From Kitasatospora griseola (GTDB lineage Bacteria; Actinomycetota; Actinomycetes; Streptomycetales; Streptomycetaceae), in the NCBI RefSeq assembly GCF_014648555.1, contig NZ_BMRI01000002.1:303146-367145 (forward strand): a stretch of 64,000 nucleotides of DNA. The letters are read 5' to 3'. Shown here piece after piece: positions 17,917 through 27,385 of the stretch. How positions within the stretch are numbered: position 1 is the stretch's first letter; every line of letters starts with the position of its first letter. The notes beneath the pieces were generated by a model. It worked only from the letters and a program-made list of their open reading frames with translations, made no database searches and was not told the origin of the DNA. Both the position numbers and the translations under genes were made by a program.

Positions 17917-18627
17917 ATGGAGCGTTCAAGTCGGCGTACAAGAGAATTCGGCGGAGAAATAAGAATTCTCCTCCTTGCCGAAGACTCACTGATTCGTGTC
18001 GGAATTACCGCACTTCTCCAAATGGCCGACGACCTGTCGCTCGTCGCCGAGACACAGGACGAGGAAATAGCGCACACCCTCGCCCTGGAACTGGCGCCGG
18101 ACATCACGGTGCTCAGCGCCTCCGCGGAGACGCCGTTCCGGGGCGCGGTGGTCGAGCGGCTCTCCGCGGTCAGTCGGCTGGTCTACGTCGGCGCCTGCCA
18201 GCCCGACGTCGCCCACCAGGCGATCACCTGCGGGGCTGCCGCGGTCTTCGACCCACGCGGGCGGCCCCAGGCGCTGCCGGACATCATCCGGGTGGCCGCC
18301 GCGAACGACACGCTGATCATGCCGACCTGCGGTCCGCTGAAGATGACCCGGATCCCGACGGCGACGAAGGCGTCCGAGGAACGCGACCTGCCGCTGGCAC
18401 CGGACGCGCTGACCAACCGGGAGGCCGAGGTGCTGCTCCTGCTGGCGCAGGGCTACGCCAACCAGGAGATCGCCAACAAGCTCTCGGTCTCCTCGGCCAC
18501 CATCCGCTCACATGTCCACCACCTGCTGACCAAGCTCAGCGTCCGCAGCCGGGCCCACGCGGTGGCGCTCGCCTACGAGTCCGGGCTGATCAGAGCGGTC
18601 GAACAGGGACTGCGGCAGACCGCCTGA
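17917..18627 (+). CDS. LuxR-family regulator with atypical receiver domain
   Basis: A 236-residue regulator at the edge of the assembly-line genes. Residues about 15-135 have the response-regulator fold (RILLLAEDSLIRVGITALL, keeping the Glu-Asp pair), but the phospho-acceptor position reads PDITVLSASAE, so the Asp is Ser at about residue 67. Residues about 170-230 are a complete LuxR/NarL helix-turn-helix (LTNREAEVLLLLAQGYANQE, then SVSSATIRSHVHHLLTKL). Phosphorylation is therefore unlikely; ligand binding or constitutive activity is more probable, as in atypical RRs of antibiotic clusters. The ATG at 17917 has GGGGG about six bases upstream. The early codons are markedly less GC-rich than the rest of the window. 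It is probably the pathway-specific activator. Confidence 0.88.
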   Translation: MERSSRRTREFGGEIRILLLAEDSLIRVGITALLQMADDLSLVAETQDEEIAHTLALELAPDITVLSASAETPFRGAVVERLSAVSRLVYVGACQPDVAHQAITCGAAAVFDPRGRPQALPDIIRVAAANDTLIMPTCGPLKMTRIPTATKASEERDLPLAPDALTNREAEVLLLLAQGYANQEIANKLSVSSATIRSHVHHLLTKLSVRSRAHAVALAYESGLIRAVEQGLRQTA

Positions 18628-18657
18628 CGGATCGACGGGTCCGCACCGGGCAGCCCG

Positions 18658-18698
18658 CCGGGTCGGCGGGGCCCGCAGTGGGCGGCCCGCCGACCCGG
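18658..18698. terminator. bidirectional terminator between regulator and thioesterase
   Basis: A 13-bp perfect stem, CCGGGTCGGCGGG at 18658-18670 and CCCGCCGACCCGG at 18686-18698, with a loop that itself forms GCCC/GGGC. It lies between two convergent genes, 30 bp after the regulator stop and 9 bp before the thioesterase stop, so it can serve both. Confidence 0.8.
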
Positions 18699-18706
18699 TG
18701 CTCCGG

Positions 18707-19489
18707 CTAGGCCGGGTTGCCGACCTCGCCGGCGTCGAGGGCCCCGGCGACGGCGCCGAGGATCTCGACCACCGAGGCGTGCAGGAAGAAGTGGTCCCCG
18801 GGCAGCATTTCGAGCCGGGCCCTGGCACTGGTCTGGGCCCGCCAGCCCTGCAGCGCCTGGGGTCGCACGGACGGATCCGCGGCGCCCCCGAAGACGGTCA
18901 TCGGCACCGTCAGCGGGGGCTCCGGACGGTAGTGGTAGGTCTCCAGCACCGAGAAGTCGGCCCGCAGGGTGGGCAGCATCAGCTCCATCAGCTCCCGGTT
19001 GTCCAGCAGCTCCGGCGGGGTGCCGCCGAGGAAGCGCAGCTCCTGCTTGACCTCCTCGTCGGTGGCCGCGTGGAGCACCGGACGGGTGCGCGGCGCGTCC
19101 GGCGCCGAGGCCCCGGAGACGAACAGGTGCTCCGGCTCGGCCGCACCGCGCCGCCGCAGCTCCCGGCAGAGCTCGAACGCCAATAGCGCGCCCATGCTGT
19201 GGCCGAAGAACGCGAACGGCTGGTCCAGCACCGGCTCCAGCTCGGTCGCCAGCAGGGCGACCAGCGGCCGCAGCCGGGAGACCGGACTCTCCGCCAGCCG
19301 GCGCCCGTGGCCCGGCAGCTCCACCGGGCAGACCTCGACCCGGTCGTCGGCCAGCGCGCCCCATCCCCGGTAGAGCGAGGCGGCTCCGCCCGCGTACGGC
19401 AGGCAGAGCAGCCGGACCCGGCCGGGCGGCAGCCGCCGCGGGGCGTCGGCGAGGGCCGCGGATCGGGCAGGGGCGGGGGCGGGGTACAT
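18707..19489 (-). CDS. type II (editing) thioesterase
   Basis: A 260-residue alpha/beta-hydrolase of the NRPS/PKS TEII family. The nucleophile Ser is in FAFFGHSMGALLAF (about residue 97). The acid is in VFGGAADPSV (about 200) and the His in LPGDHFFLHAS (about 231), so the Ser-Asp-His triad is present. N-terminal LLCLPYAGGAASLYRGW is typical. TEIIs remove mis-primed or stalled acyl groups from carrier proteins. Here it could also hydrolyse the final product, because the last NRPS has no thioesterase. The ATG at 19489 has a full GGAGGTGATT ribosome site. It lies 80 bp after the NRPS stop with a strong hairpin between them. Confidence 0.93.
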   Translation of the reverse strand: MYPAPAPARSAALADAPRRLPPGRVRLLCLPYAGGAASLYRGWGALADDRVEVCPVELPGHGRRLAESPVSRLRPLVALLATELEPVLDQPFAFFGHSMGALLAFELCRELRRRGAAEPEHLFVSGASAPDAPRTRPVLHAATDEEVKQELRFLGGTPPELLDNRELMELMLPTLRADFSVLETYHYRPEPPLTVPMTVFGGAADPSVRPQALQGWRAQTSARARLEMLPGDHFFLHASVVEILGAVAGALDAGEVGNPA

Positions 19490-19504
19490 CAATCACCTCC
19501 GGTC

Positions 19505-19532
19505 CGTCCCGGCGGGCGGACCCGCCGGGACG
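19505..19532 (-). promoter_or_regulatory. hairpin between the NRPS stop and the thioesterase ribosome site
   Basis: A perfect 12-bp stem, CGTCCCGGCGGG at 19505-19516 and CCCGCCGGGACG at 19521-19532, with a CGGA tetraloop. On the minus strand it sits five bases before the GGAGG site of the thioesterase gene. It follows an unusually AT-rich stretch (19533-19565) that could hold a promoter. It may end most transcripts from the NRPS operon or limit thioesterase translation. Confidence 0.6.
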
Positions 19533-19570
19533 AATGGTAAAAGAATAGTAAACGAATCATTGATCGTGGA

Positions 19571-22500
19571 TCAGCCCTGGCGAATTACCTCGACCAGCTC
19601 GGCCAGCCGACGGTCCGGACCGACCGTCAATTCACTGAGCAGGACATGCCATTGACGCATCATGGCCGCCATCGTCCGCGGGTCGACCACGTCCAGGGCG
19701 TACAGCCACATGCCGCGCAGCGACCCGTCGTCGAAGCGGCGGAGGATCAGCGCCAGGTCGACGGCCGACGCCTCCATGTCGATGATGACCTCCGGGAAGA
19801 CGTAGTCGTCACCGATCCGGAGGTCCAGCGGAGCGGCGGTCAAACCGGTCAACTCCAGTGCCGGAACAGTGGCGTTGAGCAGGTTGAACGAGATCGCGAA
19901 GGGGTCGCGGCCGCGCTCCCGGATGCCCTCCTGGTGCCAGAGCGGCACCCCCTGGTTGGCGTAGGCGTCGAGGGTCTCCTCCCGCACCCGGCCGACAAGT
20001 TGGCGGAAAGTCAGCGATTTGGCCAGATCCGTTCGGACCAGCAGGTGGCTGACGAAGAATCCGATCATGTTCTCGGTCTCCGGCTGCTCCCGGCCGGCCA
20101 CCGGGAAGGAGACGGTGATGTCCTCCCGACCGGCGTAGCCGGACAGCAGCAGCTGGAAGGCCGCCATCACCACCATGAAGAGGGTCGCGCCCTCCTCGCG
20201 GGCCAGCTCGGCCAGCGCCGTGCCCTCCGCGGCCGACACCGCGAACCCGCGGGTGGCGCCGGCGGCCGGTTCCAGCAGCTGGTGCTCAGGGGCCCGGAAG
20301 ACCGGTGACGGGGGCAGCGCGGCCAGCCGCCGCTCCCAGTGCCCGGACCGCTCGCGCAGCGCCCCGGCCGCCCGGCGGCGCTGTTGCCAGTCGGCGAAGT
20401 CCGGGTACTGGACCGGCAGTTCGGGCAGCGCGGGCGGCTCGGCGCCGTCCACCCGGGCCGCGTACTGCGCGCGCAGCTCCTGGAACAGCACGCCGTACGA
20501 CCAGTTGTCGGTGACCAGGTGGTGCATCACCAGGGCCAGCACGTGCTCGTCGGGGCGCAGCGCGATCAGCGCGCCGCGCACCAGCGGCTCGTCGGCCACC
20601 CGGAACGAGCCGAGCTCCTGCTCGGTGAGCAGCCGCCGCAGCTCCTTCTCGCGGGTCTCGTCGTCCAGGTCGGTCAGGTCGACGACGTCCAGCGGCCAGC
20701 TGCCGACCTCGTCCACCAGCTGGCACGGCACGCCGTCGACGCTGCCGATCCGGGTGCGCAGCGCCTCGTGGCGCTGGGCGATGGCGTCCAGGCTGCCGCG
20801 CAGCGCCGCCGGGTCCAGGGCGCCGCGCAGCACCAGGGCGGTGAGCACGTTGTGGAAGTGGTGCTCGACCGGCACCGGGTGGTAGCTGACCAGGTCCTCC
20901 TGGGAGAAGGAGAGCGGGATGCCCGCGGTGCGGTCGGCGAGCGGGATCCGCTCCCGCTCCGCGTCGTCCCGGTGGTCGTCGAGCCAGCCCGCCTGGCCGG
21001 CCACCGTGGGCCGGTCGAAGAGCACCCGGATCGGCACCGGAACCCCGTGCTCGGCGCCGAGCCGGGCGGCCAGCTGGGTGGCCAGCAGGGAGTGCCCGCC
21101 GAGGTCGAAGAAGTCGTCGTGCACCCCCACCTCGGACACGCCCAGCACCGCCGACCAGGCGGCGGCGACCGCGCGCTCCAGAGCGGTGCGGGGGGCGATC
21201 CGCTCGGCCCAGGCCGCCGCGCCGGCCTCGGGGGCGGGCAGGGCCGCCCGGTCCACCTTGCCGTTGGGGGTCAGCGGCAGCTCGGTCAGCAGCACACAGG
21301 CGGCCGGGACCAGGTGGCCGGGCAGCTGCCCGGCCAGGTGGCCGCGCAGGGCCGCCGGGTCCGGGGCGGTGCCGGCGACGGGCACCACGTACCCGACCAG
21401 CTGCTGCACGCCGGGCCGGTCCTCGCGGACCACCACCACGGCCTGCGCGATCTCCGGGTGGGCCAGCAGCGCCGAGGCGATCTCGCCGGGCTCGATCCGG
21501 AAGCCGCGCAGCTTCACCTGGTCGTCGATCCGGCCGAGGAAGTCCAGCTGCCCGTCGGGCAGTCGGCGCACCAGGTCGCCGGTGCGGTACAGCCGCTCCC
21601 CGTCGGGGCCGTCGACGAAGCGCTCGGCGGTCAGGTCCGGGCGGCCAAGGTAGCCGAGGGCCACGCCGCTGCCGCCCACCAGGAGCTCGCCCGGCACGCC
21701 GACCGGCACCGGCCGGCGGCGCTCGTCCAGCACGTGGGCGCGGGCGTTGACGATCGGACGGCCGATCGGGGGCCTGGCCGCGCCGCCGGTGAGCGGGTCG
21801 CTCATGGTGGCGCAGACGGTGGTCTCGGTCGGGCCGTAGGCGTTGATCATCCGGCGGCCGGCCGACCAGGCGGCGACCGTCTCCGGCGGGCAGGCCTCGC
21901 CGGCCGTGACCAGCGTGGTGACGGTCGGCAGGCTCGCCGGGTCGAGCACGGCCAGCACGCTCGGCGGCAGCGTGACGTGGCTGACCCGGTGGTCGGCGCA
22001 GGTGCGCACCAGCGGGTCGCCGGGCAGCATCCGGTCGGCGGGCGCCACCACCAGCGCGGCCCCGGAGAGCAGCGTGACCAGCATCTCCGCCACCGCGGCG
22101 TCGAAGCTCGGCGAGGCGAACTGCAGCATCCGGCTGTCCGGGGCGACCGCGAACCGCTCGCGCTGTCCGGCGACCAGGCTGCCGATGCCGGTGTGCGGCA
22201 CCAGCACGCCCTTGGGACGCCCGGTGGAACCGGAGGTGTAGATCACGTACGCCGGGTGCTGCGCGGTCGGCCGCTCGGCGCCCGGGACGCCCGGGTCCGC
22301 CGCGGCCAGCTGCGCCACGGTCGCGGGCGCGTCCAGCAGCAGGCACGGAACCGGGCCGTCGGGCAGGTCGTCGGCGTCCGCGCCGAGGGTCACCAGCAGC
22401 GCCGGGGCGGCGTCCCGCAGCATGTAGTCGATCCGCTCGACCGGGTAGCCCGGGTCGACGGGAAGGTAGGCCGCGCCGGTCTTGGCGACCGCCAGCAGCG

Positions 22501-25500
22501 CGGTCACCAGCCGGGTGGAGCGGCGCAGCGACACCGCGACGATCCGGCCGGGGCCGGCGCCGCGGGCGAGCAGCAGCCGGGCCAGTCGGTTGGCCTCGGT
22601 GTCGAGCTCCCGGTAGGTCAGCTCGCCGGGCTGCTCCGGGTCGGCGGAGACCACGGCGACGGCGTCGGGGGTGCGGGCCGCCTGGGCCTCGAACAGCTCC
22701 GCCAGGGTGCCCTGCGGCACCGGGCGGGCGGTGTCGTTCCAGCCGGGCAGGGCGCGGCGCTCCGCGGCGGTGAGCACCTCCACGTCGTCCACCGGGGCGT
22801 CCGGGTCGGCGAGGACGGCCCGCAGGACCAGGCCCAGCCGCTCGGCGAGTGCCTCGACCGTGCCCCGGTCGAAGATGTCGGTGTTGAACTCCACCACACC
22901 GTCCACGCCGGCGGGGGAACCGTCGGCGGCCGGGCGGCGCTCGGTGAGCGCGAAGTGGAGGTCCACCCGGGTGGAGTCGGTGTCCACGGTGAGGCGCTGC
23001 ACCGCCACGCCCGGCATCGTGGCGTCCGCGTCGGGGGTGTTCTGCCAGGCCAGCGCGGTCTGGTAGAGCGGGTGGTGGGCCAGCGAGCGGGACGGCTTGA
23101 GCAGGTCCACCAGGTACTCGAACGGGATGTCCTGGTGGGCCAGGGCGTCCAGGCTGCGCTCGCGCACCTGGGCCAGCAGCTCGCGGAAGCTCGGGCGGCC
23201 GTCCAGATCGGTGCGGAGCACCAGGGTGTTGACGAAGAAGCCGATCAGTTCGGCGGCGGCCTCGTCGAGGCGGCCGGCCACCGCGATGCCGAGCGGGATG
23301 TCGGTGCCGGCGCCCATCCGGTGCAGCAGCGTGGCCAGCGCCGCGTGCACCACCATGAAGGCGCTGGACCCGTTCTCCCGTGCCACCCGGGCGACTTCGG
23401 CGTGCAGGTCGGCGTCCCAGGAGAACTCCAGCGTGCTGCCGCGGCGGGACGTGCGGGTCGGGTGGGGGCGGTCGGTGGGCAGGGCGATCCGCTCCGGCAG
23501 ACCGTCCAGGGCCCGGCTCCAGTAGGCGCACTGCTGGGCCAGCAGGCTCTCCGGGTCCTCCGCGTCGCCCAGCAGCCGGCGCTGCCACAGCGCGAAGTCG
23601 GCGTACTGGACGGGCAGCGGGCTCCACTGCGGGGCGGCGCCGTCGCAGCGGGCCGTGTAGGCGTTCGCGAGGTCGCGGCCGAGCAGGGCCAGCGACCAGC
23701 CGTCGGCGGCGATGTGATGGATCGTCAGCACCAGCACCCGGTCGCGCTCACCGAGGACCAGCAGCTCCGCGCGGAGCGGCCGTTCGGTGGTGAGCTCGAA
23801 GGCGTGTTGGGCGGCCCGGGACATCGCCGCGGGCAGCGCCTCCTCGGTCAGCTCGGTGATGTGCAGCTCGGGCGCCGCCTCGGCGGCGGGCAGCACCAGC
23901 TGGCGGGGCACGCCGTCGGTGTCGGGGAAGACGGTGCGCAGCGCCTCGTGCCGGGCCACCAGGTCGCCCAGCGCCGCGTGCAGCGCCTGCGGGTGCAGTT
24001 CGCCGCGCAGGCGCAGCACCACCGGGATGTTGTAGGTGGGCGACGGGCCCTCCAGACGGTGCAGGAACCAGAGCCGCTGCTGGGCGAAGGAGAGCGGCAG
24101 CACCTCGGGGCGGTCGGCGGGCAGCAGCGCCGGGCGGACCGGGCCCGCGGCGGCGCGCAGCCGCTCGGCCAGCTTGGCCGGGGTGGGCGCCTGGAAGAGC
24201 GCGCGGACCGGCAGTTCGACCTCGAAGGCGGAGCGGATCTGCGACATCAGTCGGGTGGCCAGCAGCGAGTGGCCGCCGAGCTCGAAGAAGCTGTCGTCGA
24301 TGCCGACCTCGGCGGCCTCCTCGTCGCGGTCCAGCACCCGGGCGAAGAGCCGGCACAGCAGCTCCTCGTCCGGGTTGCGCGGGGCGGCGTACAGGGCCCG
24401 CAGCTCGCCGCGGCCGCCCTCGGGGGCGGGCAGCGCCCGGCGGTCGATCTTGCCGTTCGGGGTCAGCGGCAGGGCGTCCAGGACGAGGAAGGCGGACGGC
24501 AGCATGTAGTCCGGCAGGGTGTCGGCCAGCGCCGCGCGCAGCTCGCGGGCCAGGGTCGGCCCGTCCGGGGCCGGGTCCGCGTCCTCCAGGACCAGGTAGG
24601 CGACCAGGCGCTGGTCGCCGGGGGTGTCCTCGCGGACCAGCGCCACGGCCTGGGCGACGACCGGCTGCTCGGCCAGCACCGACTCGATCTCGCCGAGCTC
24701 GATCCGGTAGCCGCGCAGCTTGACCTGGTGGTCGAGCCGGCCGAGGAAGTCGATCCGGCCGTCGGGGCGGCGGCGCACCAGGTCGCCGGTGCGGTACAGG
24801 CGCTCGCCCTCGGCGCTGTCGGCGAACTTCTCGGCGGTCAGCTCCGGGCGGCCCAGGTAGCCGCGGGCCAGGCCGTCGCCGCCGATGCACAGTTCGCCGG
24901 GCACGCCCACCGGGACGGGGCCGCCGGCCGCGTCCAGCACCTGGAGCGTGGTGTTGGCGATCGGCTCGCCGATCGAGATCGGGCCGCCGTCGACGTGGGA
25001 GACCGAGGACCAGATGGTGGTCTCGGTGGGGCCGTACATGTTCCACACGGTGGCGCCGGTGGCCAGCAGCCGGGCGGCCAGCTCGGCGGGCAGCGCCTCG
25101 CCGCCGACCAGGGCGGTCAGGCCGGGCCCGGCGGTCCATCCGGCGTCCAGCAGCATCCGCCAGGTCGCCGGGGTCGCCTGCATCACGGTGGCGCCGCAGT
25201 CGGCCAGTTCGGCGGCCAGCCGGCCGCCGTCGGCCGCGCTCTCGCGGCGGGCCAGCACCACCCGGGCGCCGGTGACCAGCGGCAGCAGCAGCTCCAGCAT
25301 GGCGATGTCGAAGGCGGCGGTGGTCACCGCGAGCAGCACGTCGTCGGCGGCCAGGCCCGGGCGCTCGCCCATCGAGTGGAGGAAGTTGCCGAGCGCCCGA
25401 TGCGGGATCTGCACGCCCTTGGGGCGGCCGGTGGAGCCGGAGGTGTAGATGACGTAGGCCAGGTCGTCCGGGTCGGTCCCGACGCCGGGGTCGTGCGCGG

Positions 25501-27385
25501 CCCCGCCGGTGAGCTCGGCGGTGAGCTCGTCCAGGCAGAGCACCTCGGCGCCGGTCTCCGGGCCGCGGTCGCCGAACAGCTCGTCGTGGACGCTCCGCTG
25601 GGTGAGCAGCACCCGCAGGCCGGAGTCCTCCAGGGTGTACGCGATCCGGTCGGCGGGGAAGCCCGGGTCCAGCGGCACGTAGGCGCCGCCCGCCTTGAGC
25701 ACCGCGAGCATCGCCACCAGCAGCTCCGGCGAGCGCTCCAGGCAGATCCCGACCAGCACGTCGCGGCCCACGCCGAGGCCGATCAGGCGGTGCGCCAGCC
25801 GGTTGGCCCGCTCGTTCAGTTCGCGGTAGCTCAGCGGGGCGCCGTCGGCCTCCAGGCGGAGCGCCTCGCGGTCCGGGGTGCGGGCGGCCAGGTCCTCGAA
25901 CCGCCGGTGCGCGGCGAGCGGCAGCGGCCAGTCGCGCGCGGTGTCGTTCCAGCGCTCGCGCAGCTGCCGGCTCTCGTCGTCGGACAGCATCGGCAGCCCG
26001 CCGACCGGGCGGTCCGGCTCCGCCAGCAGCGTCCCGACCAGCCGCTCCAGGTGGCGGGCGAAGCCGTCCACGGTCTGCGGCTCGAACAGGTCGCGGTTGT
26101 ACTCCAGGCTGCCGCCCAGCCCGTCGGGCCGCTCGAAGACCTCCAGCACCAGGTCGAAGCGGGAGGTGGCGCTCTCCACCTCCATCGTCTCCATCCGCAG
26201 GCCGACGCCGTCGAACCGGGGCAGCTCGATGTTCTGGTAGATGAAGGAGACCTGGAAGACGGGCGAGCGGGAGAGGTCGCGCTCCGGCTGGAGCTCCTCC
26301 ACCAGCCGTTCGAACGGCAGCTCCTGGTGGGCGAAGGCGCCGAGCGCCGTCTCCCGCACCCGGGCGACCAGTTCGCGGAAGGTCGGCGCCCCGGACAGGT
26401 CGGTGCGCAGCGCCAGCATGTTGACGAACAGGCCGATCAGCGGCTCGACCTCGCGCCGGCCGCGGTTGGCGACCGGCACGCCGACGACGATGTCGTCCTC
26501 CCGGCTGTACCGGTGCAGCAGCACCAGGTAGGCCGCGAGCATGGTCATGAACGGGGTGGCGCCCTCGCCGCGGCTGAACTCCCGCATGGCGTCGGCGGTT
26601 TCGGCCGACAGCCGGAACGGGCGGGAGCCGCCCCGGCTGCCCAGCACCGCCGGGCGCGGGCGGTCGGTGGGCAGTTCGAGCATCGGCGGCGCGCCGTGCA
26701 GGGTGGTGCGCCAGTACTCCAGCTGCGGGCCGAGGGCGTCCCCGGCCAGCCGGTCGCGCTGCCAGAGCGCGTAGTCCGGGTACTGGATCTTCAGCGGCGG
26801 CAGTCCGGCGTCCTCGCCGGTGCTGAACTCGCGGTAGAACGCCACCAGTTCGCGGAACGCCACCGAGGTGGACCAGAGGTCGCCGGCGATGTGGTGCATG
26901 GTGAGGAGCAGCACGTGCTCCTCGGCGGCGAGGCGCAGCAGGGTGATCCGCAGCAGCGGGCCGCGCCGCAGGTCGAACGGGCGGGCGAACTCGGCGCGGG
27001 CCAGCTCCTTGATGCCCTCCTCGCCGTCCGGCCCGTGCAGGTGCTCGCAGGCGACGACGGTGAACTCCGGCTCGCCGGACTCCGCGATCACCTGCACCGG
27101 CTCGCCGTCCACCTCCTCGAAGACGGTGCGCAGCGCCTCGTGCCGCTGCACCAGCGCCACGCAACTGCGGCGCCAGGCCTCGATGTCGAGGGCGCCGTGG
27201 ACGCGCAGCGCGCCCGGGATGTTGTACGCCGCGCTGCCCGGGGCGAGCTGCTCCATGAACCAGAGGCGCTTCTGGGCGAAGGACGCCGGCACCCGCTTGG
27301 GGCCGGCCTTGCGGCGCAGCTTCCGGGCGAGCAGCGCGCGCTTCTGCTCCGCCGTGAGCCGGCTCAGGTCGACGTTGTCGGTCAT
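19571..27385 (-). CDS. NRPS, C-A(Gly)-T-C-A-T-C, last protein of the assembly line
   Basis: A 2,604-residue peptide synthetase with two modules plus a terminal condensation domain. C1 (about 35-470) has MHHIAGDLWS near 165. A1 (about 495-990) has IYTSGSTGRPKG near 645; the pocket residues read D-I-L-Q-L-G-M-I-W-K, very close to the glycine code. T1 (about 1000-1065) has LGGHSLLAT near 1035. C2 (about 1085-1500) has IHHIAADGWS near 1220. A2 (about 1560-2050) has pocket D-A-A-T-V-A-A-V-C-K, close to Tyr/Phe codes but unassigned. T2 has LGGHSLLATQL near 2095. C3 (about 2150-2600) keeps MHHLVTDNWS. There is no epimerase, methyltransferase or thioesterase. The ATG overlaps the upstream PKS stop (ATGA). 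Confidence 0.95.
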   Translation of the reverse strand: MTDNVDLSRLTAEQKRALLARKLRRKAGPKRVPASFAQKRLWFMEQLAPGSAAYNIPGALRVHGALDIEAWRRSCVALVQRHEALRTVFEEVDGEPVQVIAESGEPEFTVVACEHLHGPDGEEGIKELARAEFARPFDLRRGPLLRITLLRLAAEEHVLLLTMHHIAGDLWSTSVAFRELVAFYREFSTGEDAGLPPLKIQYPDYALWQRDRLAGDALGPQLEYWRTTLHGAPPMLELPTDRPRPAVLGSRGGSRPFRLSAETADAMREFSRGEGATPFMTMLAAYLVLLHRYSREDDIVVGVPVANRGRREVEPLIGLFVNMLALRTDLSGAPTFRELVARVRETALGAFAHQELPFERLVEELQPERDLSRSPVFQVSFIYQNIELPRFDGVGLRMETMEVESATSRFDLVLEVFERPDGLGGSLEYNRDLFEPQTVDGFARHLERLVGTLLAEPDRPVGGLPMLSDDESRQLRERWNDTARDWPLPLAAHRRFEDLAARTPDREALRLEADGAPLSYRELNERANRLAHRLIGLGVGRDVLVGICLERSPELLVAMLAVLKAGGAYVPLDPGFPADRIAYTLEDSGLRVLLTQRSVHDELFGDRGPETGAEVLCLDELTAELTGGAAHDPGVGTDPDDLAYVIYTSGSTGRPKGVQIPHRALGNFLHSMGERPGLAADDVLLAVTTAAFDIAMLELLLPLVTGARVVLARRESAADGGRLAAELADCGATVMQATPATWRMLLDAGWTAGPGLTALVGGEALPAELAARLLATGATVWNMYGPTETTIWSSVSHVDGGPISIGEPIANTTLQVLDAAGGPVPVGVPGELCIGGDGLARGYLGRPELTAEKFADSAEGERLYRTGDLVRRRPDGRIDFLGRLDHQVKLRGYRIELGEIESVLAEQPVVAQAVALVREDTPGDQRLVAYLVLEDADPAPDGPTLARELRAALADTLPDYMLPSAFLVLDALPLTPNGKIDRRALPAPEGGRGELRALYAAPRNPDEELLCRLFARVLDRDEEAAEVGIDDSFFELGGHSLLATRLMSQIRSAFEVELPVRALFQAPTPAKLAERLRAAAGPVRPALLPADRPEVLPLSFAQQRLWFLHRLEGPSPTYNIPVVLRLRGELHPQALHAALGDLVARHEALRTVFPDTDGVPRQLVLPAAEAAPELHITELTEEALPAAMSRAAQHAFELTTERPLRAELLVLGERDRVLVLTIHHIAADGWSLALLGRDLANAYTARCDGAAPQWSPLPVQYADFALWQRRLLGDAEDPESLLAQQCAYWSRALDGLPERIALPTDRPHPTRTSRRGSTLEFSWDADLHAEVARVARENGSSAFMVVHAALATLLHRMGAGTDIPLGIAVAGRLDEAAAELIGFFVNTLVLRTDLDGRPSFRELLAQVRERSLDALAHQDIPFEYLVDLLKPSRSLAHHPLYQTALAWQNTPDADATMPGVAVQRLTVDTDSTRVDLHFALTERRPAADGSPAGVDGVVEFNTDIFDRGTVEALAERLGLVLRAVLADPDAPVDDVEVLTAAERRALPGWNDTARPVPQGTLAELFEAQAARTPDAVAVVSADPEQPGELTYRELDTEANRLARLLLARGAGPGRIVAVSLRRSTRLVTALLAVAKTGAAYLPVDPGYPVERIDYMLRDAAPALLVTLGADADDLPDGPVPCLLLDAPATVAQLAAADPGVPGAERPTAQHPAYVIYTSGSTGRPKGVLVPHTGIGSLVAGQRERFAVAPDSRMLQFASPSFDAAVAEMLVTLLSGAALVVAPADRMLPGDPLVRTCADHRVSHVTLPPSVLAVLDPASLPTVTTLVTAGEACPPETVAAWSAGRRMINAYGPTETTVCATMSDPLTGGAARPPIGRPIVNARAHVLDERRRPVPVGVPGELLVGGSGVALGYLGRPDLTAERFVDGPDGERLYRTGDLVRRLPDGQLDFLGRIDDQVKLRGFRIEPGEIASALLAHPEIAQAVVVVREDRPGVQQLVGYVVPVAGTAPDPAALRGHLAGQLPGHLVPAACVLLTELPLTPNGKVDRAALPAPEAGAAAWAERIAPRTALERAVAAAWSAVLGVSEVGVHDDFFDLGGHSLLATQLAARLGAEHGVPVPIRVLFDRPTVAGQAGWLDDHRDDAERERIPLADRTAGIPLSFSQEDLVSYHPVPVEHHFHNVLTALVLRGALDPAALRGSLDAIAQRHEALRTRIGSVDGVPCQLVDEVGSWPLDVVDLTDLDDETREKELRRLLTEQELGSFRVADEPLVRGALIALRPDEHVLALVMHHLVTDNWSYGVLFQELRAQYAARVDGAEPPALPELPVQYPDFADWQQRRRAAGALRERSGHWERRLAALPPSPVFRAPEHQLLEPAAGATRGFAVSAAEGTALAELAREEGATLFMVVMAAFQLLLSGYAGREDITVSFPVAGREQPETENMIGFFVSHLLVRTDLAKSLTFRQLVGRVREETLDAYANQGVPLWHQEGIRERGRDPFAISFNLLNATVPALELTGLTAAPLDLRIGDDYVFPEVIIDMEASAVDLALILRRFDDGSLRGMWLYALDVVDPRTMAAMMRQWHVLLSELTVGPDRRLAELVEVIRQG

